Origin: Chondrosia reniformis
Taxonomy: Eukaryota; Porifera; Demospongiae; Chondrillida; Chondrillidae
Direction of reading: 5' to 3'
Length of the DNA stretch: 64,000 nucleotides
Assembly (NCBI GenBank): GCA_947172415.1
Contig: OX359192.1
Location: 2,048,501 to 2,112,500, forward strand
Positions 34,401-45,885 of this stretch are shown here, piece by piece; positions within the stretch are counted from its first letter, which is position 1; each line of letters starts with the position of its first letter. The translations under genes and the position numbers were made by a program. The notes below the pieces were generated by a model. That model ran no database searches. It was not told the origin of the DNA and worked only from the letters and a program-made list of their open reading frames with translations.

Positions 34401-37400
34401 TCAGTGACCTAATATTATTACAGGCTATAATGTTGTTCACTCCGACCTGCATCACCTGTTTACCAATCTCTGTGTACAAAGCCAACTATCACAGAGCATG
34501 GCTTTACCTTCTGGGTCTGAATCTTCTCTGAACCGAGCTCCCGAGTAGCAATAAAAGATGTATTCTTCTTTTGAGTGATCATAGTAGTAGTAACAGCCGT
34601 CTGGGGAGTAGTACAACTTTGTTGCCTATAATAAAATAGTTACAAAGGAAGCATTATATATTTCTGGTTAAGAGGTGCAACTAGATCTCCACCAGATACT
34701 AAAGCTTGTACAACTTCTTTATATTAACAGTATGTACGTAGCACATAGAACCATAGCACTTTATTGACTAGTCTGTATATAGCACATAGCACTATACTGA
34801 CTAGGCTTATGTAGCACATAGAACCATAGCACTATACTGACTAGGCTTATGTAGCACATAGAACCATAGCACTATACTGACTAGGCTTATGTAACACATA
34901 GAACCATAGCACTATATTGACTAGGCTGTATATAGCACATAGCACTATACTGACTAGGCTTATGTAGCACATAGAACCATAGCACTATATAGACTAGGCT
35001 GTATATAGCACATAGAACCATAGCACTATATAGACTAGGCTGTATATAGCACATAGAACCAAAGTTAGTGTTATCTCTTCTGCTGCAATTTGAGAGGTAT
35101 GTAGCACTTAATCAGATTGAGGTCGTGACATGTAATAAACCACAAACAGAAGCAATCACGGCACTGCACCCCTTAATGTGCCATTTCCTCAAACATCTGT
35201 CCAAAGGACTGGCATTCCATGTGTAATACAAATTTGCACTTAAGCACATTAAACCGATCCAGTAACTACTTAATCTGAGAATGACCTTACAAACGTTAAC
35301 CTTAAAGTGATAGTAATGAGTAGAGAGCCTCTTTAACTGTCCTGAAGCAAGCTTAAAACCACTAGGCGACCTGAAACAGGTGACTCAGAAATACCATCCA
35401 ATGGCATCACAAACCACTATCTAGAGGGAATTAGGAAACTTCCAGAAGACTCCCAAAGTCACTGGATGAATATACAGGGATACTCTTCTCTTTCTGCTCC
35501 ACTGGGCCAGACAGCTGTTTCTGGGAATACCACCTTTCATCCAAAGCTCTTACTAGGTTTAGTAGGCCCTTTACCGTAGCATGTAGGAAAACGGTGTTTA
35601 GATACCAACCATTTTCCTGATGTATGGTTGACATGCATAAGATGCTTAGGAAACATACAAAGAAAATAGATTGAGAGTGGTATTATCTTGGAATTACATG
35701 TACATACATTACTTAGGGAAATTATACAGAGCTTTGGAGGAGAATACAAAATTCTTATTGACTTGTATCTTTTGTATGCATGTATTACTGAAGAATTAAC
35801 AACCTACCAATTTAGACAGCAAATGAAGATTTTCTGTGTATATGTAATAGTTATACAATGTCACTTTGCCTTTGTATAATCAATACACCACAAAGTGACA
35901 TTGTATCACTGTTATACACTCCATCCCTAGGCTTTTCGGTGTTTACTGAGTTATCAGCGGGATATCCTATAAAAAGAGGCCAAAGTGCCTCTTATTATAG
36001 TTATACAACGGTTGTGGAATGCCTTGGTTGCCCCAGCAACGGAGTGTATATGTTATATACAACATATGATAGACTTCATAATACACATATACAGAGAGCT
36101 TCATATGTACAAGAAGCCTTCTTATTGTTCTTTAGCCCTCAACTGGACCAGACAGCCATTTCTGAGAACACCACAATTAGGCGATGACCCAAGGCGCTTG
36201 GCAGTGTTTATTCCCAGACTAGAACATGAATTTGTGTTCATGATTAAATAGAAGAAATTAACTTTTGATTGAATTCATATAAGAGACTCTATGTTCTTAC
36301 AGCAACATTTCTTTTGAGGAGGGGCAGGATAGTATTGAGTAACACAATTAACTTAAACCTAAGCAGCTAGAAGCTGACAGGATACAAACCTTTCTTAAAG
36401 ATCAGAGTATCTGTATTCTTGTTCCATAACCCTACTTACAACTGCAAACATTTAAGCTAAATTTAAAGCTAAAGAAATCAGATTCTAGAATACCTAAAAA
36501 GGCCCTATACAGACAGGAGGAATAGGAATATTATTTTCTCAACTGGAGTATTCACAAAGTCACTGTTAAGTTTCTCTTTTACTACATAAAGACATACGTA
36601 CTTAAATGATATATTAGCCATTATTGAGGGCTGGGTTTTGTCATTCTGAGTAGAAATTCCTTGGGTAGATATCACCAATAGACAGTTTAAAGGTTTTATC
36701 TATTTTAAATTGGTCATCTGTAAATAATAAAAGTCATTTTCCGATAGATCAATATATACAGTAGATAGGCAGGCAGGCTGGTAGGCAGGCAGGCTGATAG
36801 GCAGGCAGGCTGGTAGGCGGGCAGGCTGGTAGGCAGGCAGGCTGGTAGGCGGGCAGGCTGGCTGGCAGATGGGTACGTGGGCAGCTGAGCAGGTAGGTAG
36901 ATAGATTAGCAGGAATGTCCTATTAGTTAGGGAATTCAGGAATACTGCATGCGTACACAGTAAAAAGAGAAAAGTGGTGATTTACAGTAAGTGAAAAATG
37001 AACAAAAAATATGATCTAAAGAAAAAGGCTTAATTTTTAGAGGCTCTCTAGAGTTTGTAGTAAATTCTCTCCTATCCAAGAGGTATTTAGACTAGCTGAG
37101 CTGCTATGTACAGTTGTCCAAGACCTTTGATGACCATTAAGTCAACCAGAAGATTATTACGTGACTGGGTAGCCATCTTTTTTAAGAAGCAGCTATCTGA
37201 GTAAAACTTTCAATCTTTTATAATTCAGTTACAGTTATATTAACTGAATCATAGGTAAGCCATCTTAGCTTAGGTATGTATATGTACGTATTATATGCAA
37301 CTAGGGTTCATAGGGAATATCCGGAAAACCTGGGACTTCCCCACTAGAGTTGATTCCTCCAAAGTTCATTTGATCCAGAAAGGTTAATTGCTAACATGAT

Positions 37401-40400
37401 ATTATTTAATTCACCCCCAAATGTTTCAATCAGGTATAATCAATTCTGTAATACCTTGTATATGCAATGAACTCTAACCTTTGTGTGTAATACAGTATAT
37501 TGTAAATTAACATTTGATCGTGTCATGTGACTGACTCTGCTGTTGGATTTTGGGGAAGAGAACTTGGGGAATCAATCACAAGTTCCACTTTCCTTCCTCC
37601 ACAACTTCAAATATTGTCCCTTGACAATATATTTTGGTGTTCTCATACTTGCTTTATTAACCACTAATAGTGGACATTAGGATATGGCTATAAATTATAC
37701 AGTGGTGAATATAAAATGGACGGTTAGTAGTGACTGCACACATAAAGAGGTCAAAATGAAATGATAATAAGGAGGCAATCATTTGAATAAAGTATAATTA
37801 CTTGCTTGTTACACTTGAACAATTTGCATTACATAACAATTACAAGAGACTGTAATCAGAGTGCTAAACATTACATGAGTTAATATAATACGTAGCTCAT
37901 TCCATTATTAAATTTAGCACTGGCTAAGTAGAGAACCACATTGACTGTTGGGTAATGTCTAATCCTCTCGTGACCTTAGAGTAACCTTAATAGAATCAGT
38001 TAAAGTTCATCCTACCATATTCCAGAAAATATGTTTATCATGACCAATAAGGAACGGTAAGTAGAATATGTTAAAACACAATTTTCTTTAAGTAATGAGC
38101 TTTGCTCAAACACAATAGCAAAACTAATATGTTTTTCAATTACCAATTTCAGTACAATGATCCAGAAAATTTGATTTGTTGTGATGCAAATTTGGGTCAA
38201 AAATCTATTGTAACATATGTACGTACATACGTATGTAGTTAGTCATTATTGCTGACTGGTGAACTCATCGAATACCAAGGTTTGGGTTTAACACATATAT
38301 ACGTATATCCATATACAGATGACTAACTTAAATAGAGAAACATACAGATACACAGAAAATGTACTGTATATACAGACATGTATATATATTGTATTCTGCA
38401 GTGGTGTTTCATAAAATGTGGATGGATCCAATATTACGCATAAAGGGTCAAACAGTGCACTCTTTAAGGACTGTTAATACCTGATCATAATAGAGTCCAC
38501 TTTGTTTCTCGTAATATAAACCACTTTTCTCATCAAACACAAAGCCACATCGTTCAGTGGCTTTTTCTGATACTTGTGAGATTGCCTCCAACAGCTCTTT
38601 AGTTGACTGTACACCCTCTACTTCGGAAGCGTCTTTAACAGGTGGATCACCTTTATTTTGCTTCATTGCTTTCTGGTTTTCGTCTGAAGTAGATGAATAG
38701 CAGTCAACAGAAACTAGGTACTGCTTTCTTAACTGCAGAATAAAGTCAAAGATAACTGCTTTAATGTCATGCATTCTAACCAATACCTAGAAAGAGAGTA
38801 TATAATATACTAAACAATGCAGTAATCATAAACTACTTCTTTTTTTAATCATAATAGGTGCTCTACCATGTCGTTTTTTCATGTAAGTACAGCATGCAAT
38901 GTGACTTGACAGTGAATCCAAAATAGTACATGATAAATGATGGCAACTTAATAAACACAAACAAACATGTAGCAAGAACCTATACCCATATTCTTGCTAT
39001 AGGATTATCTCAATTAAACTAGCGGCCACAACTAAAGAGAGACACCTTAGGTCTTTTCTGTTCATCTTTAAGCCAGCCGAATCTTCTTGTTATCACAATT
39101 TTACTTTTTCATAATTATCACATTTTTTTCACTGGGTGTCTTGATAGTAGCCTATAATTTGGCTAGTGGTTGCACCAGTACAAATAAGAAATCCTAACCT
39201 ACCCTAACCTATGTATACAAAACTATCTGCACAGTTCTTTGTAATGTAAAAGAAGACAATTCCTTTTACACGTTATAAACAAAATTATAGCCACCACTAT
39301 AAACACATATCATAATTGTATTTTCTGCTGTAAGTTACGTTTATTCCCACACCCCGAGGAGATACCTCATGGATGACTGCGACAGAATATGAGCTCCACA
39401 CTAAATTATGATATCATAATTGCACTAAAGTAGGTTATTATTCAATAACAACATCCCAGACTTAATGGCAGCATCTAAAAAGCGATAAATTATCACACTT
39501 TAATTACACAGGACAACAGTGTGCAGGTGCAGTGAATGAAATTGAGCAGGCCACATGAATCTCACAGTGCACACACAATAGCTTACAAGAATGGGAAATT
39601 ACAGAACTACTATTTAATTTGGATGAGGAATTAAGTTTTAACAAATACAAGCAGAAATGGTGTCATGTGACGTCCTCTGGGCCTAGGTCTATCATACTGT
39701 CTCTGCCTTTCTCTCTGGATGAGGTACTTCCAGCAGTAATCAAAGCAGTCCAACTTAGAAACTTAAATAGGACAATAGCACCAGCAGCAATTAACACATA
39801 CTTGGAGGTACGTATGGTACTCCATTCAAACCAATCAACCATACAGAATAAATATTGCTAAATACAGTATGTACGTACATCCATTCTATACAAAACTGAT
39901 TTAATGGCCATTTGGCAAATCAGTGAATCTCATACAAGTTCTACAGTGGTATAGAGGTCTTGTGCTCACTGGATCATAATAGTATCCCGACTCTGGATGG
40001 TAAAATACTTGTCTCTTCTCATACCCTTGCATAGAATGTTCACCTTTGACCTCTGACATTCCTTCATCACTTCCATCACATATTTCTCCCTCTTCAACTG
40101 AAATAAGCAAATAAAACTGAACCTATTACATTGCTCCCTTAAGTATGCATGTAGGATCCACAAAAGATCAAGATCAAGAAAAAGATAAAGATTCCCAGGG
40201 TCACTGATGAAGGGTGGAATTTCCAGAAACAGCTGTCTGTCCCAGTGGAGTAGAAGAAGAAAGAGAAGACTCCTGTATCCTCATCCCAAGCTCTCTCCAG
40301 GATTAGTTCCCTATAGGTTTTCTTACAGAGTAGGTATAGCATGTAGGAAAATTGTGTATTAGATTTTTCATGTATGTACTGTCATATGATTGGTTTGTTC

Positions 40401-40655
40401 ATAATCATATGCATACAGATGCTATTAGTTGATTTACCCAATGGAAACACGAGCAAAGCTATTGGTGTATGCGTACTTGTTGAGTATGAAAGCTTCCAGA
40501 CGTAGAAGTGGCACGCATGACGCGATAAACATACACCTACATGAACTATTGCTCTGTATCAGTATTGCCTGACTATGGAATAGTGCCCATCAAATCTAGT
40601 GTAACAGTTGAATTGTTATGAACATTTAACCTTTCCGTTCTTCTTTATTTTCCAT
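25405..40655 (-). CDS. AGGF1: AGGF1, angiogenic factor with OCRE, FHA and G-patch domains
   Basis: Nuclear, RNA-processing-type protein. Thirteen minus-strand exons: 40655-40631, 40097-39970, 38786-38481, 34625-34508, 31297-31171, 31006-30955, 29802-29701, 28031-27881, 27711-27653, 27581-27532, 27170-27099, 26848-26749 and 25566-25405; 1452 bp, 483 aa, frame closed throughout. In order: an acidic EEGEICDGSDEG start and an extra OCRE-like repeat (VFYHPESGYYYDP); OCRE (GFVFDEKSGLYYEKQSGLYY, then YYSPDGCYYYY); FHA (WPPCLRMIVIKSS; IDQGSSSGTFLN; PLEHGDSIELGRTTLEVHLH); KYGLNQ and YKDRASKR; G-patch (LLKKMGWKEGSGLGKDDQG); and a final HVGLGSK segment. Shorter than human (about 714 aa), lacking the N-terminal coiled coil. 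The start codon is 121 bp from that of PUS10. Confidence 0.93.
25567..26748. other. AGGF1 intron 12
   Basis: AT-rich. Short open frames at 25889-26080 and 26084-26299 resemble nothing. A TACGTACGTACATAC run lies at about 26226-26240. No exon or repeat family is recognised. Confidence 0.5.
28032..29700. other. AGGF1 intron 7, with a 122-bp MITE
   Basis: AT-rich and featureless apart from the element at 29103-29224. Confidence 0.5.
29103..29224. mobile_element. 122-bp CAGGGC-type MITE
   Basis: Ends CAGGGCCGCATAGA and, inverted, CAGGGCTGTATGCAG, flanked on both sides by ACAAT (29098-29102, 29225-29229). The interior is C/G-homopolymer rich (TTTTGCCCCCTCTGGCCCC). Termini of the CAGGG type are seen in hAT elements, but a 5-bp duplication would be atypical. 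Confidence 0.65.
29845..29945 (-). repeat. Dispersed repeat family R1, copy 2
   Basis: Inverted copy with GGATCACTGATGAAGGGTGG and a CAGCTATCTGGCTCAGTGGA flank, in AGGF1 intron 6. Confidence 0.65.
32308..32558. repeat. 20-bp minisatellite, about 12 copies
   Basis: Unit CTGCTCACACTAGACTAGAC, alternating with a CAGCTCACAC variant. Each unit contains a self-complementary CTAGACTAG/CTAGTCTAG core. Intronic. Confidence 0.9.
32907..33045 (+). repeat. Dispersed repeat family R1, copy 3
   Basis: Direct copy: GAGCTTTGGATGAAGATACC, then GGGAATTCCACCCTTCATCA and GTGATCCTGGG. Confidence 0.75.
34737..35060. repeat. About 40-bp minisatellite, about 8 copies
   Basis: Unit reads ATAGCACTATACTGACTAGG then CTTATGTAGCACATAGAACC, with variants lacking the middle or using CTGTATATAG. 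In AGGF1 intron 3, immediately upstream of exon 4 in gene sense. Confidence 0.9.
35412..35600 (+). repeat. Dispersed repeat family R1, copy 4
   Basis: Diverged copy with CAGACAGCTGTTTCTGGGAA and CACCTTTCATCC, ending GCATGTAGGAAAACGGTGTT. That end motif also appears at about 12792 and, as GCATGTAGGAAAATTGTGT, at the edge of copy 5. Confidence 0.65.
35853..35906. repeat. Hairpin, 16-bp perfect stem
   Basis: ATACAATGTCACTTTG is mirrored by CAAAGTGACATTGTAT with a 22-nt loop. In AGGF1 intron 3. Could be a small MITE or an RNA hairpin. Confidence 0.6.
36768..36865. repeat. GGCAGGCTGGTA-type tandem repeat
   Basis: Degenerate 12- to 16-bp units of GGCAGGCAGGCTGGTA in AGGF1 intron 3; purine-rich and strand-asymmetric. 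Confidence 0.85.
39568..39806 (+). other. Exon-like open frame antisense to AGGF1, unidentified
   Basis: In AGGF1 intron 2, the plus strand is open for about 80 codons between a plausible acceptor (CTCACAG) and donor (GAG|GTACGT). It reads SLQEWEITELLFNLDEELSF, then WCHVTSSGPRSIILSLPFS and IAPAAINTYLE. Composition is protein-like, but the family is not recognised. It may be a nested gene exon or a mobile-element fragment. Confidence 0.3.
40165..40345 (-). repeat. Dispersed repeat family R1, copy 5
   Basis: Inverted copy with GGGTCACTGATGAAGGGTGG and CTGTCTGTCCCAGTGGAGTA, running to AGTTCCCTATAGG, the inverse of the CTATAGGGAACT start of other copies. In AGGF1 intron 1. Confidence 0.75.
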
Positions 40656-40775
40656 GTCTTCCCAAGTACTTCTCAAATATTTGCTTTTTAATGGAACAGA
40701 CACTCTGATGAGTGGAACTGCCTAAAAAGTTATTTTCCCTTACCGAGTCCCTTACGGGTTCTCCCCGTTAACAAA
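40656..40775. promoter_or_regulatory. Bidirectional AGGF1/PUS10 promoter
   Basis: Only 120 bp separate the two divergent start codons. No TATA box or strong known motif is evident; a CTTACGGG / CCCGTTAAC pair lies close to the PUS10 start. Shared control is inferred from the geometry. Confidence 0.5.
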
Positions 40776-42683
40776 ATGGCTGACAGTTTTGCTACAGATT
40801 GTGTACAGAAGAATTTGGATCACCTCTGCATTAACTGTGTGGAGTTATTTTCATGTATACCACCTGCTACAGAGGCTATAGTAAATAAAAGTGGAGGTAA
40901 GTATGAATTGTAATTAGTTAGGTACACGTCGCGAATCAGATATTTTCAGTCCGGATCTAGCGATTAGCTGTTTCTTTGGTAGCATTAGTACATTCTTGAA
41001 ACATGACGCACCTTTTGTACTATGTTTCATGAACCTACATTTACTTGAAGTTCTCATTTTGTAGAATGTTTTCACTCTATATAAGCAGCTTGTATCAGGC
41101 TTCTATATATGTAGAATGTTTAAGTATCTTACTATAAACAATCAGTATACTCTTGTAAATTCTTGCATAACAAGTATTATAAAAATCCAATGGCCGGCTC
41201 ATGTCCCTAAGATTACGGACTACATTTGCTCCCCACAATGAAGCCTTCTCATCATGTAGTTAAAAGGGGTTGATTTAGTATGTTTATGCATTCAGTAGTA
41301 TGTTATATTCTACTAATAACTCCATCTGTAGGTTCAGTTGGCCTGGCCCTGCAGGGATCCCAGGAGTCACGCCGCTCACTCGTTGCAGGTTCCTCCTCAA
41401 GTGAGTGTGTGCCGCCGCCTAAGAAGGCATGTGCAGGAGTGTGTAGTCTCTGTCTGGGAACTAACCAAAAGGAGAGTCTGGAAAGAGTTCTCTTGGAAAT
41501 CCAAGAGAAGTTCCACAAAGCTGCCTACAAAGTGTCCTCCTTTAGTCTCTCCATAACTCTTCCTGCTTCACTACTATTGAGGCAACTAGTACTTGCTCTA
41601 TATCATGACACACCCACCTGGAAGATTAATCTAAAGGAAACCTTGAAGAGCAAGATGAAGTTGGATCTATCAAGCAGACTAGGACTGGAACACCAGGCGC
41701 AGTCGCCCTTTACCATTGCTATTACGTTTAACCATGAGGAGACAGCAGATGAATGTAACTTTTTACCAAAATTGTTTCCCCAGGATTTCAAAGTTTCAAA
41801 AGGCGGGCATGGTAAAGAAAGACTTGTTACTGTCACAAACATTCAAAAGGTGCTGAATAAGTTGACAATTGAGGAATGTAAAGCCCACAATTACTGGCCT
41901 CCTTTAGCTGTGGGAAGTGAGATGAAATGCGCAGTGGTGGGCTTTTCTCATGATTCAATATTTATCGGAGGTCGATACAACAAGTATTCTAGGGAGCTCA
42001 GCCAGACTCCTTGGGTAGTTGATGGGAAAAAGAAAACTCAACTGTCAATCCAAGAAATCGTAGGAGAGCCTTTTTTGAAGAAAAGTCTTGCCACTAAAAT
42101 AAAATTTTCATCATCTGGTAGAGAGGATGCTGATGTACGTATGCTTGGGACTGGTAGGCCATTTGTGATTGAACTGCTGGATCCAAAATATCCTGCTCTG
42201 ACAGAGGAGCAGATTCTTTCAATTGGCCAAGGCATAAATGCAGCATTTGGCAACTTGATAAGTGTAAACCTACTGCAGCAAGTAGACAAAAAGGATTGTG
42301 ACATTCTCAAGATTGGCGAAGAAGACAAAAGAAAGACGTATTGTGCTTTAATATGGAGTCACCAGCCCATTACAGAGGAGAGTATTCAGTTATTAAACAG
42401 TCACAAAAATATAGTGCTACAACAGAAAACTCCAGTTCGTGTGCTGCATCGGAGATCATTAGCTATTCGAGAGAGAACAATTTATTCTATGTATTGTATA
42501 TATATTGACAGTCACCATTTCAAATTAAAACTTTCAACACAAGCAGGAACATACATCAAAGAATTTGTGCATGGCGATTTTGGCAGAACTCAACCCAATC
42601 TAGGTTCCCTGCTTGGCATTGATGTAGATATTGTAGCTTTGGATGTTGAAGAAGTGGCACTTGATTGGCCACCTAAATCTTAA
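40776..42683 (+). CDS. PUS10: PUS10, tRNA pseudouridine synthase 10
   Basis: Makes pseudouridine 54/55 in the tRNA T-arm. Exons 40776-40896 and 41332-42683 give 1473 bp (490 aa; human 529). The N-terminal accessory part has the zinc-type cysteine pairs (LCINC; CSLC) and a THUMP-like region. The catalytic domain carries GREDADVRMLGTGRPF, with the catalytic Asp near residue 308, and near the end FKLKLSTQAGTYIKEFVHGD then FGRTQPNLGSLLG and DVEEVALDWPP. All are characteristic of PUS10. The large second exon is uninterrupted. The first exon ends in phase 1 (GGA G|GTAAGT). Head-to-head with AGGF1. Confidence 0.96.
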
Positions 42684-43746
42684 ACTCATGCATTTTGTTG
42701 TTGCTCTGTAATACGTATATGTAGATTTTGCATATCAATATATCATATATATGTAGCTATACTAGGGAGTGTATAATTTGAATAATAATTTTCACATTAT
42801 TAGTTGTGGGCCCGAGGCATGATGCATGTACATCTGTAATTTCAAATATCTATATAACACATATATATATAGCTTGAAAGTTATACGTTTATGTTTATAC
42901 ACCACTGCATGTATATAGATTTCAGCTATATGATGCTCCCTAATTAAACTTAGAGATGATGTAATTAAATGCATATGGTTAATTATATACATACCACATG
43001 TATGGTTACCTTACCACCTGATCACTGAATATTATATGCATATGCTAATCATGCATATGTACTTGTGTACTATTTAGCTTGAGCTCTGTCACCAGAGCAG
43101 TAGAAGCCCGGATAAGGTCGGTAGTATGTATCAAGGAACCTCTCATGATTATTGTATATGCATGGTTCTGGCCATACCTGGTGTGGGCTGCGAATGCACA
43201 GTTTTCCTTCCACGCTGTTACCTAGCAACTCCTTGCCCTATGTATACAGGATGGAGAGGGGTGACGACTAACTAACTCTCCCCATGCTTAACCACACATG
43301 CCCCACCCCCAGAGAGGTGACTCATGTTAGCATCAAGGATGGCCGGGTCTACTCCAAGCACAGGAAAGCCAGCCTTTGGCCTTGTACGTGGACCTGACAG
43401 CTTTGGAGTAAGCATTATGCCTCCATGTCTCTGTCTGCTACCACGTATCCACCACCGTACAACAACCCTTCCCCGGTACGTCATGCACCTACTGCCAGGC
43501 AGCGCACAGCATTCAGTGGCTCTCCAACTACATTCAATCTACTACATACCTACGATGTCATGGATTTGTAACAATAGCAACCATACTTACCAGATCCTAC
43601 TATTTTCAGAGACTTTCTATCATATTTATTTAGTGACAAAGTTGTCACTAAATTGGTTCAGTGTTCAAATGGCAGTAGGTGAAGTGTATAATTGATTTAA
43701 CTTCAATCGCTCTACCATCTCCCAGTACCTTCCTACAGAACAGACC
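42684..43746. other. PUS10 3' flank and unassigned sequence
   Basis: The first 400 bp are AT-rich 3' flank. From about 43080 the base composition becomes more GC-rich and is open on both strands (43324-43695 +, 43272-43484 -), but neither product resembles a known protein and no splice-supported model was found. Confidence 0.4.
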
Positions 43747-43784
43747 ATGAGGGCTAAAAGTGACATTCACAAGTCCCTAGCTCC

Positions 43785-44180
43785 ACCAGTCCCTCTCTCA
43801 GTCCCCTGTCCTTACCAGTCCCTCTCTCAGTCCCCTGTCCTTACCAGTCCCTCTCTCAGGCCCTTCCCCCCAGTCCCTCTCTCAGTCCCCTGTCCTTACC
43901 AGTCCCTCTCTCAGGCCCTTCCCCCCAGTCCCTCTCTCAGTCCCCTGTCCTTACCAGTCCCTCTCTCAGTCCCCTGTCCTTACCAGTCCCTCTCTCAGTC
44001 CCCTGTCCTTACCAGTCCCTCTCTCAGTCCCCTGTCCTTACCAGTCCCTCTCTCAGGCCCCTTCCCCCCAGTCTCTCTCAGTCCCCTGTCCTTACCAGTC
44101 CCTCTCTCAGGCCCCTTCCCCCCAGTCCCTCTCAGTCCCCTGTCCTTACCAGTCCCTCTCTCAATCCCCCTCCTTACCAG
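43785..44180. repeat. 29-bp minisatellite
   Basis: About 13 units of CCAGTCCCTCTCTCAGTCCC followed by CTGTCCTTA, with an alternative CAGGCCCTTCCCCC unit. It produces a long proline/serine open frame by repetition alone. Confidence 0.9.
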
Positions 44181-44552
44181 GGTCTGGGTAGGTTGGTACT
44201 GGTGCAGTTGCTCCATTGCTGAGAGGCCCATAGACTACATATATACATAGGAATGCCCTGTGACCCAGCCCACATCAGCCACACAACAGTACAGGCCTCC
44301 AGGCTAGTATACGTGGGCAAAGGCAAACTGGTGGGTCATTCCTGCATACAGGAGGTATATATGTATCCAGCTTGTGAGTGTACCAGTCCTTTTGACTTGC
44401 CAGTGCTTCCAGAGGTATCTTCACTCTCCATCGCCTGGGGCAGACAGATGGCATGTTCCTTGGCCGTTGCTTGAAGGAAGGGACACATGCAGTAGCCAAC
44501 AATAGGCACACCCATTTCTAAAGAGACACACCCCTTCTCTAGCTAACACAAA
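44181..44552. other. Unassigned GC-richer segment between two minisatellites
   Basis: Open for about 70-80 codons on both strands (44253-44474 +, 44275-44511 -). No family is recognised and neither strand is favoured. Confidence 0.35.
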
Positions 44553-44748
44553 CCTCTGCAGCAGACCCACTCCTCTGCAGCAGACACACCCCTCTGCAGC
44601 AGACCCACCCCTCCGCAGTAGACCCACCCCTCTGCAGCAGACACACCCCTCTGCAGCAGACCCACCCCTCCGCAGCAGACCCACCCCTCCGCAGCAGACC
44701 CACCCCTCTGCAGCAGACCCACCCCTCTGCAGCAGACCCACCTCCTCC
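44553..44748. repeat. 19-bp minisatellite
   Basis: About ten units of ACCCACCCCTCTGCAGCAG with point variants (CCGCAG, ACACACC). Each unit has a CTGCAG (PstI-type) core. Confidence 0.9.
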
Positions 44749-44844
44749 AAAGATATATCCTTATCGGACATTGGCACATCGGCTCCAGTCCTTGACATGA
44801 CAAAGACTTGCTTCACAAACGAGAGAGGCCCTACATATATATAC

Positions 44845-45885
44845 AGTACAGTGAATCACCATCTTCTATTATCAAAGCTCCTCACTTGGATTGAGTGTGA
44901 TGACGTTGACACCATTGACTGGTTCAATTCCTACCTTCAAGATCATAGGCAAGCCATTACTATTGACAATCACCAATCCCGTTCTCTTCAGGCAAGGTTC
45001 CATCCTAGCGCTAGGACCCACCCTCTTCTCCACCTTCCTTAATTATCTCCCCACCTGTGCACCTGAATCTACCACAATTCTATATGCAGATGATACCACC
45101 ATCTGTGTCAGCAGTGACTCTGTTGATTACATCAGTCTTGCTCTGTCAACACACATGGGCAATTTCATGACTGGATGTCCCACCATCAGTCATCCTTGAA
45201 CATCAAGAAAACTAAATGCATGCTGATCCATCCTAAGCAAAAGAAAAAGGCAGCAAGCTGAACACTTCCCTGCATCAAGAGCTGCCCAATTGAACAGGTT
45301 CACAGATTGAGGTATCTCAGTATATATCTGGCTCAATGATACACTTACATGGTATGATCACATCTACAACCTCATCACCAAGGTGAAATTCAGTAGCATG
45401 ACCCTGGTTCCTTCCACAGAGTGCACGTCTTCAGTTTTATAATTACTTATTTTGATTATTGTGATTCTGTCTGGTTCTCCACTTCTGAAACACTTCTGTT
45501 GAAACTTGAGTGCCTACAAAACTATGCTGCTAGGACTATCACTGGCCATTGGCAATCAGCTTATGCAACTGCTGTCTGCAGACAACTTGGGCTAACTACC
45601 CTCAAGATTAAGAGATACTGACATCTGCTAATCAATGTCTTTGAATCCTCCAACAATCTCCACCCACACTACCTCATAAATCATTTCTCTCCAGCAAAGC
45701 ATCTATTCATTCGTATTACTCCAGAAGAGGCAATCATGGCCTACATCCACTACCTCTCATGGAACAAAAATGTATTCTTTTATTGGAAGCTCCAACTAGA
45801 ACAATCTTCCAAGTGAAATGAAGCCTTGCTCTTCACTTAAAAACTTCAAAAGAAACCTATATAACTTATCATTTGACTAAATTTA
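44845..45885 (+). mobile_element. Broken 5'-truncated non-LTR retrotransposon (Jockey/CR1-like)
   Basis: Reverse-transcriptase pieces in several frames: LLSKLLTWIECDDVDTIDWF then SYLQDHRQAITI; GPTLFSTFLNYLP; the catalytic block ILYADDTTICVSS; LNIKKTKCMLIHP; and, further on, YFDYCDSVWFSTSE then LQNYAARTITG. The order is that of LINE RT palm, thumb and C-terminal regions. Frameshifts and stops separate them, the endonuclease is missing, and the end is a short AT-rich tail. Dead copy. Confidence 0.85.

Larger units (their letters stand above)
31298..34507. other. AGGF1 intron 4 (3.2 kb)
   Basis: Contains a hammerhead-core-like motif at about 31856-31883, a 20-bp minisatellite (32308-32558) and an R1 copy (32907-33045). 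33046-34507 is unremarkable AT-rich sequence with no exon recognised. Confidence 0.55.

Noticed and set aside
39180..39215. Telomere-like CCTAACC motif
   Set aside because: Only two or three units, interrupted; chance-level.
43747..44250. 167-codon open frame, proline/serine repeat protein
   Set aside because: It is produced entirely by the 29-bp minisatellite; no independent start, splice or homology support.
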